From the NCBI GenBank assembly GCA_903862955.1, contig CAIPAH010000003.1:124001-188000 (forward strand): a stretch of DNA of 64,000 nucleotides, read 5' to 3'. A program made the translations under genes and the position numbers. The DNA comes from an uncultured Opitutia bacterium. GTDB lineage: Bacteria; Verrucomicrobiota; Verrucomicrobiia; Opitutales; Opitutaceae. Positions 25,404 through 37,691 of the stretch are shown in pieces; position 1 is the first letter of the stretch; each line of letters begins with the position of its first letter. The notes beneath the pieces are model-generated. The model was not told the origin of the DNA and did no database searches. It saw only the letters and a list, made by a program, of their open reading frames with translations.

Positions 25404-25604
25404 ATGAGAGACGATTACATCAAAGAGGCCCTCAAGATCATTCCCGACCCGAACATGCTGATCAACGTGGTTTCGCGCCGCGTGAAGCAACTCCGCCGGG
25501 GCAACCGCCCGCTGGTCGAGTCGCTGGAGAAGCTCTCCGCTGAGGACACCGCCCTCCGCGAGATCGGCGAAGGCAAGATCAGCTACGAGATCAGCGAGGC
25601 CTGA
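25404..25604 (+). CDS. rpoZ: DNA-directed RNA polymerase omega subunit
   Basis: A 66-aa omega-like subunit that helps fold and assemble the beta' subunit of RNA polymerase. The segment INVVSRRVKQLRRGNRPLV is the omega core (SRRxxQLxxGxxP), followed by the acidic ALREIGEGKISYEI, which matches the conserved end of omega (AxxEIxEGKI). It is at the short end for the family. ATG at 25404 begins MRDDYIKEALKI; upstream in-frame codons lie in the promoter and are not conserved-looking. A terminator follows at 25631. Next to smpB and thrB in the same direction, but separated from them by that terminator. Confidence 0.85.
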   Translation: MRDDYIKEALKIIPDPNMLINVVSRRVKQLRRGNRPLVESLEKLSAEDTALREIGEGKISYEISEA

Positions 25605-25630
25605 GCCACGAACGAGATTCGACTTTTACG

Positions 25631-25672
25631 GGCGGCCCCTTCTGCTTTGCGCAGACCCGGAGCCGCCTTTTT
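25631..25672 (+). terminator. Rho-independent terminator after rpoZ
   Basis: GGCGGC (25631-25636) pairs with GCCGCC (25662-25667), with an inner TCTGC/GCAGA pairing, and is followed by TTTTT. It lies between rpoZ and smpB. Confidence 0.75.
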
Positions 25673-25689
25673 CATGCCCCGGTTTAACG

Positions 25690-26163
25690 ATGAGCGCGCA
25701 GAAAAAAGATGCCACCCGGTACACGGAGGTGCGCAACGCCAAGGCGCTGCGTGACTACTACGTGGACGAGCGCTTTGAGGCGGGCATCGCGCTGAAGGGC
25801 ACCGAGGTGAAGTCCATCCGCGCCGGCAAGGCGCAGATCAGCGATGCATTTGGGCGCATCGAGAACGGCGAGCTCTGGCTGCACAACGCCCACATCGAGC
25901 AATATGCGTTCGGCAACATCAACAACCACGATGCCCGCCGCATCCGGAAGCTGCTCCTGCACGCGCACCAGATCCGCAAGATCGCCCAGGCGCTCAACGC
26001 CGGCGGACGCGCGCTGGTGCCGCTGCGCATGTATTTCAAGGACGCGCTGGTGAAGGTCGAGGTCGGCCTGGGCACGGGCAAGAAGCTTTTCGACAAGCGC
26101 GACACGCTGAAGAAGAAGGCCGTCACGCGCGACATGGACAAGGCCGTGAAATTCCGCCGGTGA
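25690..26163 (+). CDS. smpB: SsrA-binding protein SmpB
   Basis: A 157-aa tmRNA-binding protein that delivers tmRNA to stalled ribosomes in trans-translation. The core carries the conserved YYVDERFEAGIALKGTEVKSIRAGKAQISDAFGRI, LWLHNAHIEQY, and RIRKLLLHAHQIRKI; the basic tail KRDTLKKKAVTRDMDKAVKFRR is the part that enters the empty mRNA channel. Length is typical. The stop overlaps the start of thrB (TGATG), an unusual coupling of ribosome rescue with threonine synthesis that probably only reflects compact gene order. No tmRNA gene was recognised in this window. Confidence 0.97.
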   Translation: MSAQKKDATRYTEVRNAKALRDYYVDERFEAGIALKGTEVKSIRAGKAQISDAFGRIENGELWLHNAHIEQYAFGNINNHDARRIRKLLLHAHQIRKIAQALNAGGRALVPLRMYFKDALVKVEVGLGTGKKLFDKRDTLKKKAVTRDMDKAVKFRR

Positions 26164-27071
26164 TGAAGGGCCGACGCGACACCATCACCGTCCGCGTGCC
26201 GGGCAGCACGTCGAATTGCGGCGCGGGCTTCGACACCCTGGGGCTGGCCCTGTCGTTGCACAACTACGTGACGTTGACGCGCGTCACCACGGGGGAAATC
26301 GAGGCCGAGCGGCCCGCCGATGCGCGCGCGCTGGCGATGGTGAAGGAAGCGGCCGCATTATTTTATCGGACTGCCGCGCTGCCTCCCGCCGGGTTTCGGT
26401 ATCGGATCGAAGGCGAAGTGCCGTCGGCGCGCGGACTCGGTTCCAGCGTCACGGTGATTGCCGGCGTGCTGGCCGGATTGGCCGCGTTGCACGGGACGGA
26501 TTGGTCGCATCACCGGCTGGTGAAGCTCGCCACCGAGTTGGAAGGTCATCCGGACAACGCGAGCGCGGGCATCCTCGGTGGCTTTTGCGTGTCGCGCTGC
26601 GACCCGGCGACGGGCGTCTACCTCGACACGGTGCGCATTGAAGTGCCGCCGGAGGTGGCCTTCGTGGTGGTGTCACCCGAGACGGAACTGCTGACGAAGG
26701 AATCGCGCGGCCTGCTGCCGGCGACGCTACCGTATTTCGACGCGGTGAAGAGCATCAACAGCGCGGCGTTTTTGACGGCGGCGTTTGCCACGGGGAATTT
26801 TGAGAAACTCAGCCATGCCGGCGGCGACTTCATGCATGAGCCCTTCCGCCTGCCGAAGATCCGCGGTGCGAGCGCGGCGTTGTCGGCCGGCACGGCGGCG
26901 GGGGCCTACACGGGATGGCTGAGCGGCAGCGGGTCGAGCGTGCTCTGCGTGTCACCGCGGTCGGTCGCGGAAAAAGTCTCGGCCGCGATGGTTCGCGCGT
27001 TTGTCGCCGAGTCGGTCAAATGCGAGGCGCGCGTGCTGACGGCGGACAACACCGGCCTGCAGTTAGGCTGA
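26163..27071 (+). CDS. thrB: Homoserine kinase
   Basis: A 302-aa GHMP-superfamily kinase that phosphorylates homoserine with ATP on the way to threonine. The GHMP nucleotide loop is VPSARGLGSSVTVIAG; other family motifs are VPGSTSNCGAGFDTLGLAL near the N-terminus, GHPDNASAGILGGF in the middle and the C-terminal GWLSGSGSSVLCV glycine loop. ATG at 26163 overlaps the smpB stop by one base; a GTG codon immediately before it at 26160 could also serve. Its 3' end overlaps the convergent receiver gene by 9 bases. No other threonine genes are nearby. Confidence 0.95.
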   Translation: MKGRRDTITVRVPGSTSNCGAGFDTLGLALSLHNYVTLTRVTTGEIEAERPADARALAMVKEAAALFYRTAALPPAGFRYRIEGEVPSARGLGSSVTVIAGVLAGLAALHGTDWSHHRLVKLATELEGHPDNASAGILGGFCVSRCDPATGVYLDTVRIEVPPEVAFVVVSPETELLTKESRGLLPATLPYFDAVKSINSAAFLTAAFATGNFEKLSHAGGDFMHEPFRLPKIRGASAALSAGTAAGAYTGWLSGSGSSVLCVSPRSVAEKVSAAMVRAFVAESVKCEARVLTADNTGLQLG

Positions 27072-27482
27072 CGCGGAGTCGGTCTTCACCAGGCTGGCGC
27101 CGACTTCCGGCCAAAGCCGGGCAATCTCATCCGTGAGCTGACGCCAGTTGAAGGGCTTGGGTACCACCGCTTTCACGGGGGAGGCGCCGATCAACTTATT
27201 CATGACCTCGTTGATGGGGTGGCCCGTGATCAGGATGAACGGCACCTGGGGCGCGAGGTGAACGGCCTCCGCCATGAACTCGAAGCCATTCAAGCCGGGC
27301 ATCTCGTAGTCGGTGACGATGACGCCCGCGTCGAGCTTGGGCAGAGCCGCAAGTGCTTCGCGTGGACGGGAAAAGGAAAATACGCGGCAGCCGAGATGCT
27401 CTTCCAAGAGCTGCGTGAGCAGGCTCGTGTAGGAGATGTCGTCGTCGACGATGACGAGGGACTTGTGGGGTGCCGAGTTCAC
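27063..27482 (-). CDS. Receiver-domain-only response regulator
   Basis: A 139-aa single CheY-like receiver domain. Motifs are LVIVDDDISYTSLL, phospho-acceptor Asp in GVIVTDYEMPGLNGFEFM, Thr in ILITGHPIN and Lys in AVVPKPFNWRQL. No output domain is attached and no kinase gene is near, so its role is unknown. It differs from the tandem pair at 13.2-14.1 kb in the Thr/Lys regions, so it is not a third recent copy. The upstream spacer carries ATACTAAC and ATACTTAAC boxes about 20 bases apart, one of which matches the half-site in front of the KdpD-like kinase. It overlaps the 3' end of thrB. Confidence 0.88.
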   Translation of the reverse strand: MNSAPHKSLVIVDDDISYTSLLTQLLEEHLGCRVFSFSRPREALAALPKLDAGVIVTDYEMPGLNGFEFMAEAVHLAPQVPFILITGHPINEVMNKLIGASPVKAVVPKPFNWRQLTDEIARLWPEVGASLVKTDSASA

Positions 27483-27546
27483 GGGTGGACCGACGATCTT
27501 GCATTCTGCCAGTGGCTCCGCAATGCGCCGGACGCTTCCTACGCAA

Positions 27547-27578
27547 AGATACTAACTTGATACGCAGTAATACTTAAC
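27547..27578. promoter_or_regulatory. Candidate tandem operator boxes between receiver gene and trmL
   Basis: AGATACTAAC (27547-27556) is identical to the right part of the palindrome at 3077-3086, and a related ATACTTAAC follows at about 27570-27578, some two helix turns away. The patch is AT-rich and sits between divergent genes. Function is inference. Confidence 0.3.
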
Positions 27579-27582
27579 AAGG

Positions 27583-28053
27583 ATGGATGCCGTGCTTCAC
27601 CTTGTCCTTTTCCAACCGGAAATTGCCCCCAATACCGGCAACGTCGGGCGGCTATGCGCGCTTGCCCGGGCGCGGCTTCACCTGATCCATCCGCTCGGCT
27701 TCGCCATCACGGACAAAAACCTGAAGCGGGCGGGCATGGACTACTGGAAGTCGCTGGACGTGCACGAGCACGCCGACTGGAAGGCGTTTCGGGCCAGTCC
27801 CGCCGCGCCGAAGCGGCTGTGGCTGTTCACGACGAAGACCGAGCAGAGCTTTTGGGATGTGCGATACGCGGAGGGCGACGGCTTGGTGTTCGGCAACGAA
27901 AGCTCAGGCGCGCCGGCGTGGCTGCACGACGAGATCGGGGCGACGCAGTGCGTGACGATCCCGCACGCCAATGCCGAACTGCGCTCGCTGAATCTCAGCA
28001 CCGCAGCGGGGATAGCCTGTTACGAGGCGCTGCGGCAGATCGGGCTGCCGTAG
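27583..28053 (+). CDS. trmL: tRNA (cytidine/uridine(34)-2'-O)-methyltransferase TrmL
   Basis: A 156-aa SPOUT-fold methyltransferase that methylates the ribose of the wobble base of certain tRNA-Leu species. The knot motifs are visible: motif 1 EIAPNTGNVGRLCALARARLHLI, motif 2 LVFGNESSGAPAWL and motif 3 IPHANAELRSLNLSTAAGIACYEALRQ. Length fits the minimal TrmL (about 157 aa) without extra RNA-binding domain. The TAG stop at 28051-28053 is part of the left arm (GTAGG) of palindromic repeat family A copy 2, so the element ends the gene. Divergent from the receiver gene. Confidence 0.96.
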   Translation: MDAVLHLVLFQPEIAPNTGNVGRLCALARARLHLIHPLGFAITDKNLKRAGMDYWKSLDVHEHADWKAFRASPAAPKRLWLFTTKTEQSFWDVRYAEGDGLVFGNESSGAPAWLHDEIGATQCVTIPHANAELRSLNLSTAAGIACYEALRQIGLP

Positions 28054-28110
28054 GTCGGGCTTTACGCCCGATGCGCCGAACCCGGATATCGGGCGTAAAG
28101 CCCGACCTAC
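28050..28110. repeat. 61-base palindromic repeat, family A copy 2, supplying the trmL stop
   Basis: It begins GTAGGTCGGGCTTTACGCCC and ends AAAGCCCGACCTAC, nearly perfect inverted arms of about 23 bases. The same right arm occurs at 23957-24016. It lies between convergent trmL and the ATPase gene and could also act as a two-way terminator-like hairpin. Confidence 0.85.
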
Positions 28111-28119
28111 GACGAGCAA

Positions 28120-29103
<984 letters not shown>

Positions 29104-29114
29104 GGTGGCGGCGG

Positions 29115-30089
<975 letters not shown>

Positions 30090-30145
30090 CAGGGAAAACG
30101 GCAGGCGTGAGGCATGAAGGGGCGGGAAAACGCCGCAAGGTCAAT

Positions 30146-32035
30146 TCACCCGGCTGTCACTGCGGGCGTGATCCGGCATGCGACAACTTCCGGCGAAATC
30201 TCCGCGAGGCTGCCTCCACCCGTGGGCGGGCAATCGGGTGGCTGGAGGATAGTCACGGCGCCGGCGAAGACGGGGCCGGTGCGCACGGGGTTCGTCGGGC
30301 CGAAGAGGGCGAACAACGGCACGCCGAGGGCGTTGGCGAGGTGCATGCCACCGGTGTCGTTGGTGACGAGGAGCCGGCAGGACTGCAGCCGGCTGCAATA
30401 TTGCGGCAGGGTGGTGCGGCCGGCGAGGTTCTCGACTCGGTCGCCGAAGCCGGCGGCGACCGCGCTGGTCAGCGGCGCGTCGTTCGCGGTGCCAAAAAGC
30501 ACGAAACGCTCGGCCGGCAGGCGCTCGATCAACGCGCGCCAGTGCGAGACGGGCCAGCGCTTGGCGGGGTTGTTCTCCGAACCGCAGATCAGGCCGATGG
30601 GCGCGCCCGGCAGGGCGGGCGAGGTCGACAACGGCGTGCGATCGGGAGCGACGGCGAGGCCGAAGTGGCGGAGGAAATTTTCCCACAACTCCAACTGGTG
30701 ATGCGTGCGCTCGTCGAAATTCCCCGGCACCGCGTAGGTGTGCGTCAGCAGCGGGCGGCGCTTTCCCGGCCGCACGAGGCCGAAGCGCTGGCGGCAGCCC
30801 GACAGCCACGCCTCGAGGTCGCCGCGCACGGAGTTCGTTAAGAGGAGCCATGTGTCGGGATAGGCGCTCCGCAGTTTCCAGAAATGAAGGAAGTAGCCGA
30901 CGCCGCGCGGAGGCAGCACGTGCAGGCGGTCGGCGACGTCCCAGCTCTCGAGGAGAGGGAGAAACTGCGGCTTGGCGACCAGGGTGAGTTCGGCATCCGG
31001 CCGCGAGGCGCGCAGGGCCCGCAGGAGTGGCAACGCCATGACGACGTCGCCCAGCCAGTTGGGCATTCGCACAAAGATTCGCGTGCGCCGCGGTAGCGCC
31101 GCGAGTTCGCGCGCGGCCAGGTCAGCGGCGAGAAAATCGCGCTTGGCCTCGAGGCGGAAGCGGCGGGCGGGGACGTCCTGATGACGCCAGCGGTCATGCG
31201 CCCAGAGCCAGGCGGCGCACATCGCCTCGTCGCGGGCCAGGGCGCCCTCGAGCCAGCGGTTGAGTGCGATTGTCACGCCCGGGACCGTTTTGTCGTGGGC
31301 AATGAGCTGGTTTTCGAATTCGACCCGCCAGAAACCCGTGCGCCGGGGATAGAAGGTGTGGACCTCGGCTCCGAGCTTGGTGGCCAGCACGCCGGGCAGT
31401 TCCGTGGACGAGCAGACGCGGCCGAAGAAGGTCGTGAGTCCGCCCTGCATGCCGGCGTTCTGGTCAAACAGGATGGCGACGCATCCGCGCTCGCGCAGGA
31501 TGCGCAGGGCGTCGGCAAAACCCTGCTTCCGCGACAGCAGCCGCATGCCGAAGCGCTCGCGCGAGCGCTGGACGAATTCGTTGGCCGTGGCGTTTTCCAG
31601 CGGGCGGAAAATGACGCCGATCTCCGGGAGCGGGACGGGGCTGAGCAGTTTATACCAGATCTGCGTTTCCCAGAGCGCGAGGTGCAACGTGGCGAAGACG
31701 ACCGGGCGGGGCTGGGCTTGGACGGCGCGCGCAAATGCCTCGGCGGAGGATCCTAGTCGGGCCATGCAGCGGATGCGGCGCTCGCTGAGGAACGGCATCG
31801 CGAGGGAAAGCAGGGTGGTTTCGACGAGACGCCGGGAACTGGTCCGCGCGATGGTCCGTTGCCAGCGGCGCGAACGCTCGGGAAAAGCGTGGTCCAGGTT
31901 CGACAAGGCCAGGCGCCGGCGGCGGGGAAAAATCCAGTAGAGCGCCTCGCCCAGCGCAGCGGACAGGCCCTGCAGCAGCCACTCCGGCAGGTGAGCCAGG
32001 GTCCACCCGAGGGTCTGAAGCAACAATTTGAGCAC
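30146..32035 (-). CDS. Fusion of LpxL-type lipid A acyltransferase and WaaF-type heptosyltransferase
   Basis: A 629-aa two-domain protein. Residues about 1-305 form an LpxL/HtrB-type late acyltransferase, with an N-terminal membrane-associated stretch, catalytic H-x4-E in TLHLALWETQ, and the VAILFDQNAG and STELPGVLATKLGAEV blocks of the family. Residues about 310-629 are a GT9 heptosyltransferase II type: FVRMPNWLGDVVMALPLLRALR at its start, ICGSENNPAKRWP, and NDTGGMHLANALGVPLFALFGPTNPVRTGP at its end. The reading frame is continuous. One chain could thus acylate lipid A precursor and add heptose to the inner core at the cytoplasmic membrane. Divergent from a second GT9 gene across a hairpin-bearing spacer. 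Confidence 0.93.
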   Translation of the reverse strand: MLKLLLQTLGWTLAHLPEWLLQGLSAALGEALYWIFPRRRRLALSNLDHAFPERSRRWQRTIARTSSRRLVETTLLSLAMPFLSERRIRCMARLGSSAEAFARAVQAQPRPVVFATLHLALWETQIWYKLLSPVPLPEIGVIFRPLENATANEFVQRSRERFGMRLLSRKQGFADALRILRERGCVAILFDQNAGMQGGLTTFFGRVCSSTELPGVLATKLGAEVHTFYPRRTGFWRVEFENQLIAHDKTVPGVTIALNRWLEGALARDEAMCAAWLWAHDRWRHQDVPARRFRLEAKRDFLAADLAARELAALPRRTRIFVRMPNWLGDVVMALPLLRALRASRPDAELTLVAKPQFLPLLESWDVADRLHVLPPRGVGYFLHFWKLRSAYPDTWLLLTNSVRGDLEAWLSGCRQRFGLVRPGKRRPLLTHTYAVPGNFDERTHHQLELWENFLRHFGLAVAPDRTPLSTSPALPGAPIGLICGSENNPAKRWPVSHWRALIERLPAERFVLFGTANDAPLTSAVAAGFGDRVENLAGRTTLPQYCSRLQSCRLLVTNDTGGMHLANALGVPLFALFGPTNPVRTGPVFAGAVTILQPPDCPPTGGGSLAEISPEVVACRITPAVTAG

Positions 32036-32050
32036 GCGCGAGTTGATTAG

Positions 32051-32082
32051 CGTTTGATTTGCAGGGCAAACTGCATCAAACG
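32051..32082. promoter_or_regulatory. Hairpin/operator candidate in the divergent LPS gene spacer
   Basis: CGTTTGAT...ATCAAACG is a perfect 8-base inverted repeat, extended inward by GCAG/CTGC around GGCAAA, giving a 12-bp stem with a 2-base bulge. It lies centrally in the 95-base spacer between the two divergent heptosyltransferase genes. Confidence 0.45.
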
Positions 32083-32130
32083 ATGCGGCCCGGCGGTTAA
32101 AAGCAGATTCTGACCGTCGCGGACGTGACC

Positions 32131-33096
32131 ATGACCGAAGTCCTCATCATCAAACCCTCCTCGCTCGGCGACATTGTCCACGGGCTGCAGGTGGCTACCT
32201 CGCTGAAGGCGCAGGTGGAGGGGCTGCGCATTTCGTGGATCGTGGGGGACATTTTCGCGCCGATCGTGCGGGCGTGCGAGGCGGTGGACCATGTGTATGT
32301 GTTCCACCGGAAGGGCGGGGCGAAGGGCTTCCTCAAGCTCATGGCCGAGGTCCGCCAGACGAAGTTCGATTACGCCTTCGACTTCCAGGGCCTGCTCCGG
32401 ACGGGCCTGATGATTTCGCGCGCGCATGCAAAGGTAAAGGTCGGCCGCACTGACGCGCGCGAGTGGTCGGGGATTTTCTACAACCGCAAGGTGCCGCTGC
32501 CGCCGGACGGCCGCCGCAGCCACGCGGTGGAGATCCTGCTGCAGTTCTGCCCCGTGTTGGGCGCCAAGCCCGAGCTGCGGGGCACGCTGAAATTCCGCGA
32601 AGTGGACGAACTCAAGCTCAGCTTCGCCGAAGGGCGCGGCGGGGCGAAGCCGTTTTTGATGTTTCCCGACAGCCGCCGGGCGGAGAAATGCTGGGGCGGG
32701 TTCAAGCAGCTCACGGAGATGATCCTGCGCGAGAACCGCTCCCGGAAGGTCATCTGGGCCGGCAACAACCGCGTGCCTGATCGCAACGCCTATCCGCCCG
32801 AGCAGTTTCTCAACCTCACTGCCAACACGAGCCTGGTGTCGCTGCCCGCGCTGATCAAACGCGCGGAGTGGGTGATCACCAACGACAGCGGCCCGATGCA
32901 CCTGGCGGCGGCGCTGGGCGTGCGGACGCTGGGCGTCTTCGGTCCGACCGACCCGCGGCTGTTCGGCCCCTATCCGCTCACCGCGCCGACCAACTTTGTG
33001 GTGCAGGCGCCCGTGGGCGACCTCAAGCTGCTCTCCGCCAAGGACGTTTACGCCCGCTTCCTGAAGGCGCGGGCGCGGTTTACCAAGGAACGCTGA
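32131..33096 (+). CDS. Glycosyltransferase family 9, heptosyltransferase I-like
   Basis: A 321-aa GT9 enzyme. The start TEVLIIKPSSLGDIVHGLQVATSL is the WaaC/WaaF N-terminal motif; the middle has FDYAFDFQGLLRTGLM; the C-terminal donor site is ITNDSGPMHLAAALGVRTLGVFGPTDPRLFGPY. SLGDIVH with DFQGLLRT is closer to heptosyltransferase I (WaaC), which adds the first heptose to Kdo, but the exact acceptor is inference. A GTG two codons upstream (32125) is an alternative start to the ATG at 32131. It is followed after 11 bases by serS, and divergent from the fusion protein that carries the second heptosyltransferase. Confidence 0.9.
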   Translation: MTEVLIIKPSSLGDIVHGLQVATSLKAQVEGLRISWIVGDIFAPIVRACEAVDHVYVFHRKGGAKGFLKLMAEVRQTKFDYAFDFQGLLRTGLMISRAHAKVKVGRTDAREWSGIFYNRKVPLPPDGRRSHAVEILLQFCPVLGAKPELRGTLKFREVDELKLSFAEGRGGAKPFLMFPDSRRAEKCWGGFKQLTEMILRENRSRKVIWAGNNRVPDRNAYPPEQFLNLTANTSLVSLPALIKRAEWVITNDSGPMHLAAALGVRTLGVFGPTDPRLFGPYPLTAPTNFVVQAPVGDLKLLSAKDVYARFLKARARFTKER

Positions 33097-33107
33097 CCCT
33101 TTCCGCC

Positions 33108-34376
33108 ATGCTCGACCCCAAGCTCCTCCGCGAAAACCCGGACCTCGTCCGGGCGGCCATTGCCAAGAAACACCTCGAGGTGGACGTTGACGCCGTGCTG
33201 GCGCTCGACGCCGCGTGGCGCGCGCAGTTGCAGGAAGTCGAAGGCCTCCGCGCTGCGCAAAAGACGGCCAACACCGCGATGGCGGCGTTGCCGAAGGGCA
33301 CGCCCGAATTCATTGTCAAGGTCGCCGAGATGAAGGCCGTGTCGGCCCAGGCGAAGGAGCGCGAAGTGAAGCTGAAGGAGACGGAGGAAAAGCTGCAACA
33401 GGCGATGCTGTCACTGCCCAATCTTCCCCACGCGAGCGTGCCCGAAGGCCGCACTCCGCAGGAAAACATCGTGGCGTCCACGCACGGTGATCCGGCGAAG
33501 GTTGGCGCGCACGCCAAGCCGCATTGGGAGATTCCGAATTTTGACAAGTTGTTCGATTTTGCCCGCGGGGCGAAGGTGACGGGCGCAGGTTTCCCATTCT
33601 TCATCGGTGACGGCGCGAAGCTCGTGCGTGCGCTGCTGCATTTCTTTTTGGAGGAGGACGGCAAGGCCGGCTACATCGAGGTCAGCCCACCGATTTTCGT
33701 TAATGCCGCCAGCGCGACCGCGACCGGCGCGCTCCCGGACAAGGAAGGCCAGATGTACGAGACGCAGGACCGGCTGTTCGCTGTACCGACCGCGGAAGTG
33801 CCGCTGACGAATTTCTTCCGCGATGAAATCCTCGACGAGGCCATGCTGCCGGTGCTTCGCTGTGCCTACACGCCGTGTTTCCGTCGCGAGGCCGGGAGCT
33901 ACGGCAAGGACGTGCGGGGACTGAACCGCGTGCACCAGTTCGACAAGGTAGAGCTGTTGAAATGGGTGCATCCCGCGACGAGCTACGCCGAGCTCGACAA
34001 GCTCCGCGACGACGCCGAGCGACTGCTGCAGAAGCTCGAGTTGCCGTATCGCGTGTTGCTCATGTGCGGCGGCGACATGGGTTTTGCCCAGGCGAAGAAA
34101 TACGATTTGGAAGTCTGGGGCGCGGGCCAGAAGCGCTGGCTCGAGGTGTCCAGCTGCTCGAACTTCGAGGCGTTCCAGGCGCGCCGGGCGCAGATCCGTT
34201 TCCGCTCGAAGGAAACGGGCAAGCCCGAGCTCGTGCACACGCTCAACGGCTCGGGCCTGGCAGTGCCGCGCGTGCTCGCGGCGCTGCTGGAGAACAACCT
34301 GCAGGCCGACGGCCGCGTGAAGATTCCCGCGGCGCTGGTGCCGTATTTCGGCAAGGACTACCTGGTGTTCGCGTAA
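33108..34376 (+). CDS. serS: Seryl-tRNA synthetase
   Basis: A 422-aa class II aminoacyl-tRNA synthetase that charges tRNA-Ser and tRNA-Sec. The N-terminal coiled-coil tRNA-binding arm spans about residues 25-105 (DAAWRAQLQEVEGLRAAQKT to VKLKETEEKLQQ). The catalytic part has TAEVPLTN, motif 2 CFRREAGSYGKDVRGLNRVHQFDKVELL and motif 3 NGSGLAVPRVLAALLENN. Length and motif order are standard. The ATG at 33108 (MLDPKLLRENPDLV) matches the family start. It opens a run of same-direction genes serS-tilS-ftsH. Confidence 0.98.
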   Translation: MLDPKLLRENPDLVRAAIAKKHLEVDVDAVLALDAAWRAQLQEVEGLRAAQKTANTAMAALPKGTPEFIVKVAEMKAVSAQAKEREVKLKETEEKLQQAMLSLPNLPHASVPEGRTPQENIVASTHGDPAKVGAHAKPHWEIPNFDKLFDFARGAKVTGAGFPFFIGDGAKLVRALLHFFLEEDGKAGYIEVSPPIFVNAASATATGALPDKEGQMYETQDRLFAVPTAEVPLTNFFRDEILDEAMLPVLRCAYTPCFRREAGSYGKDVRGLNRVHQFDKVELLKWVHPATSYAELDKLRDDAERLLQKLELPYRVLLMCGGDMGFAQAKKYDLEVWGAGQKRWLEVSSCSNFEAFQARRAQIRFRSKETGKPELVHTLNGSGLAVPRVLAALLENNLQADGRVKIPAALVPYFGKDYLVFA

Positions 34377-34410
34377 CGGCGCGGCCCGCCCGCACTCGAG
34401 AGGAATTCGG

Positions 34411-35499
34411 ATGACGCGGCGCACGCAGACTCAGCGCGACTGGCCCCAGGTCGCGGCAGCCTTCGCGGCGCGGGTGTCGCACACGGCGCTGCATCCGGCA
34501 GCCATGCTGCGGGCGCGGGCCGAATTTTTGCGGGAAACCAAGCGGGGCGGAAAGGCGTCGCGCTGGGCCCTGGCGTTTTCGGGCGGAGCCGACTCGCTGG
34601 CGCTGCTGCTCCTCCTCTGGGCGGAAGGACCGGGGCGGTGGGGCAGGGATTTTGTCGTATTGCACTACAACCACCGGCTGCGGGGGCGGTCGTCGGATGC
34701 CGACGTGAAGTTCTGCCGCGACGTTTGCGACGCTCTGAAGGTGAAATTTGTCGCCGGCTCCTGGGCCAAGGCCCCGAAGGGCGCCAGCGCGGCGATGGCG
34801 CGGGACGCGCGGCTGGGGTTTTTCCAGCGGGAGATGAACCGGCGGGAACTCCAGCTGCTCTTTTTGGCCCACCAGCAGGACGACATCGCCGAGAGCATGT
34901 TGATGCGCCTCGCGCGGGGCAGCGGGGCAGGTGGGCTGGCGGCGCCTCGACCTGTGCAGCGACAGGCCGACGGGCGCCTGCACCTGCGGCCGCTGTTAAC
35001 TTTGCGGAAGACGCAGATCATCGCCGCGCTGCGGAAGTCGGGTGCAGTCTGGCGCGAGGATGCGAGCAATGCGGAATCGGATCACTTCCGGAACCGCGTG
35101 CGTCGCCAGGTGTTGCCGGCGTGGGAACGCGCCGCGGAGCGGGATGCACTGGCCGGGGCGGCGCGTTCGCGCGAATTGCTGGAGGAGGACGACGTTGCGC
35201 TCGACGCGTGGCTGGCCGAACTGCATCCTTTGGATGCCCGCGGCACGCTGGATTTGCGCAAACTCGCAGGCCGGCCCCGCGCGCTCGTGCGGCGGGCCTT
35301 GCACCGGTGGCTGCTGGCGCAGACGGCCGAGATTCACATTTCCCGCCAGGCTTTCGACTCCCTGCTGGAGGCCGTTTGTGCGGGCCGCGAGACGCGTCAA
35401 AGCATGAGCGCAGACGGGTTTGCGGTGCTGGCTGGCGGGCGGCTGCGCTTTCGGCAAGTGAGGAAAAATACGCCACGTTTCCATTCCCGGCCCAATTGA
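34411..35499 (+). CDS. tilS: tRNA(Ile)-lysidine synthetase
   Basis: A 362-aa ATP-dependent enzyme that attaches lysine to C34 of tRNA-Ile(CAU) so that it reads AUA. The PP-loop LAFSGGADSLALLLLL lies near residue 50, followed by VLHYNHRLRG, FLAHQQDDIAESMLMRLARGSGAGGL and the WREDASNAESDHFRNRVRRQVLP signature. A C-terminal helical region follows; the far C-terminal TilS_C domain of E. coli is missing, as in shorter family members. It precedes ftsH, the conserved tilS-ftsH order seen in many bacteria. Confidence 0.95.
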   Translation: MTRRTQTQRDWPQVAAAFAARVSHTALHPAAMLRARAEFLRETKRGGKASRWALAFSGGADSLALLLLLWAEGPGRWGRDFVVLHYNHRLRGRSSDADVKFCRDVCDALKVKFVAGSWAKAPKGASAAMARDARLGFFQREMNRRELQLLFLAHQQDDIAESMLMRLARGSGAGGLAAPRPVQRQADGRLHLRPLLTLRKTQIIAALRKSGAVWREDASNAESDHFRNRVRRQVLPAWERAAERDALAGAARSRELLEEDDVALDAWLAELHPLDARGTLDLRKLAGRPRALVRRALHRWLLAQTAEIHISRQAFDSLLEAVCAGRETRQSMSADGFAVLAGGRLRFRQVRKNTPRFHSRPN

Positions 35500-35544
35500 C
35501 TTATGGGCGGGAACAAGCATCGTTCGGGGTAAGTCAAATTTTAC

Positions 35545-37563
<2,019 letters not shown>

Positions 37564-37587
37564 GGCTGGCCTGATTCACCACTCATC

Positions 37588-37613
37588 GGCGCGGAGCAAT
37601 CCGCGCCTTTTTT
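37588..37613 (+). terminator. Rho-independent terminator after ftsH
   Basis: GGCGCGGA (37588-37595) pairs with TCCGCGCC (37600-37607) around GCAA, followed by TTTTTT. Confidence 0.93.
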
Positions 37614-37691
37614 GTGTCCGTAGTTTCCCCGGGGGGCGCGCAAAATCGTCCTTGGATTTGTGATTCCAGCCCGCAGAGTAGCGGTTTCCGC

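Noticed and set aside
25605-25690. tmRNA gene next to smpB
   Set aside because: The 85-base gap holds only the rpoZ terminator; it is too short and lacks tmRNA ends.
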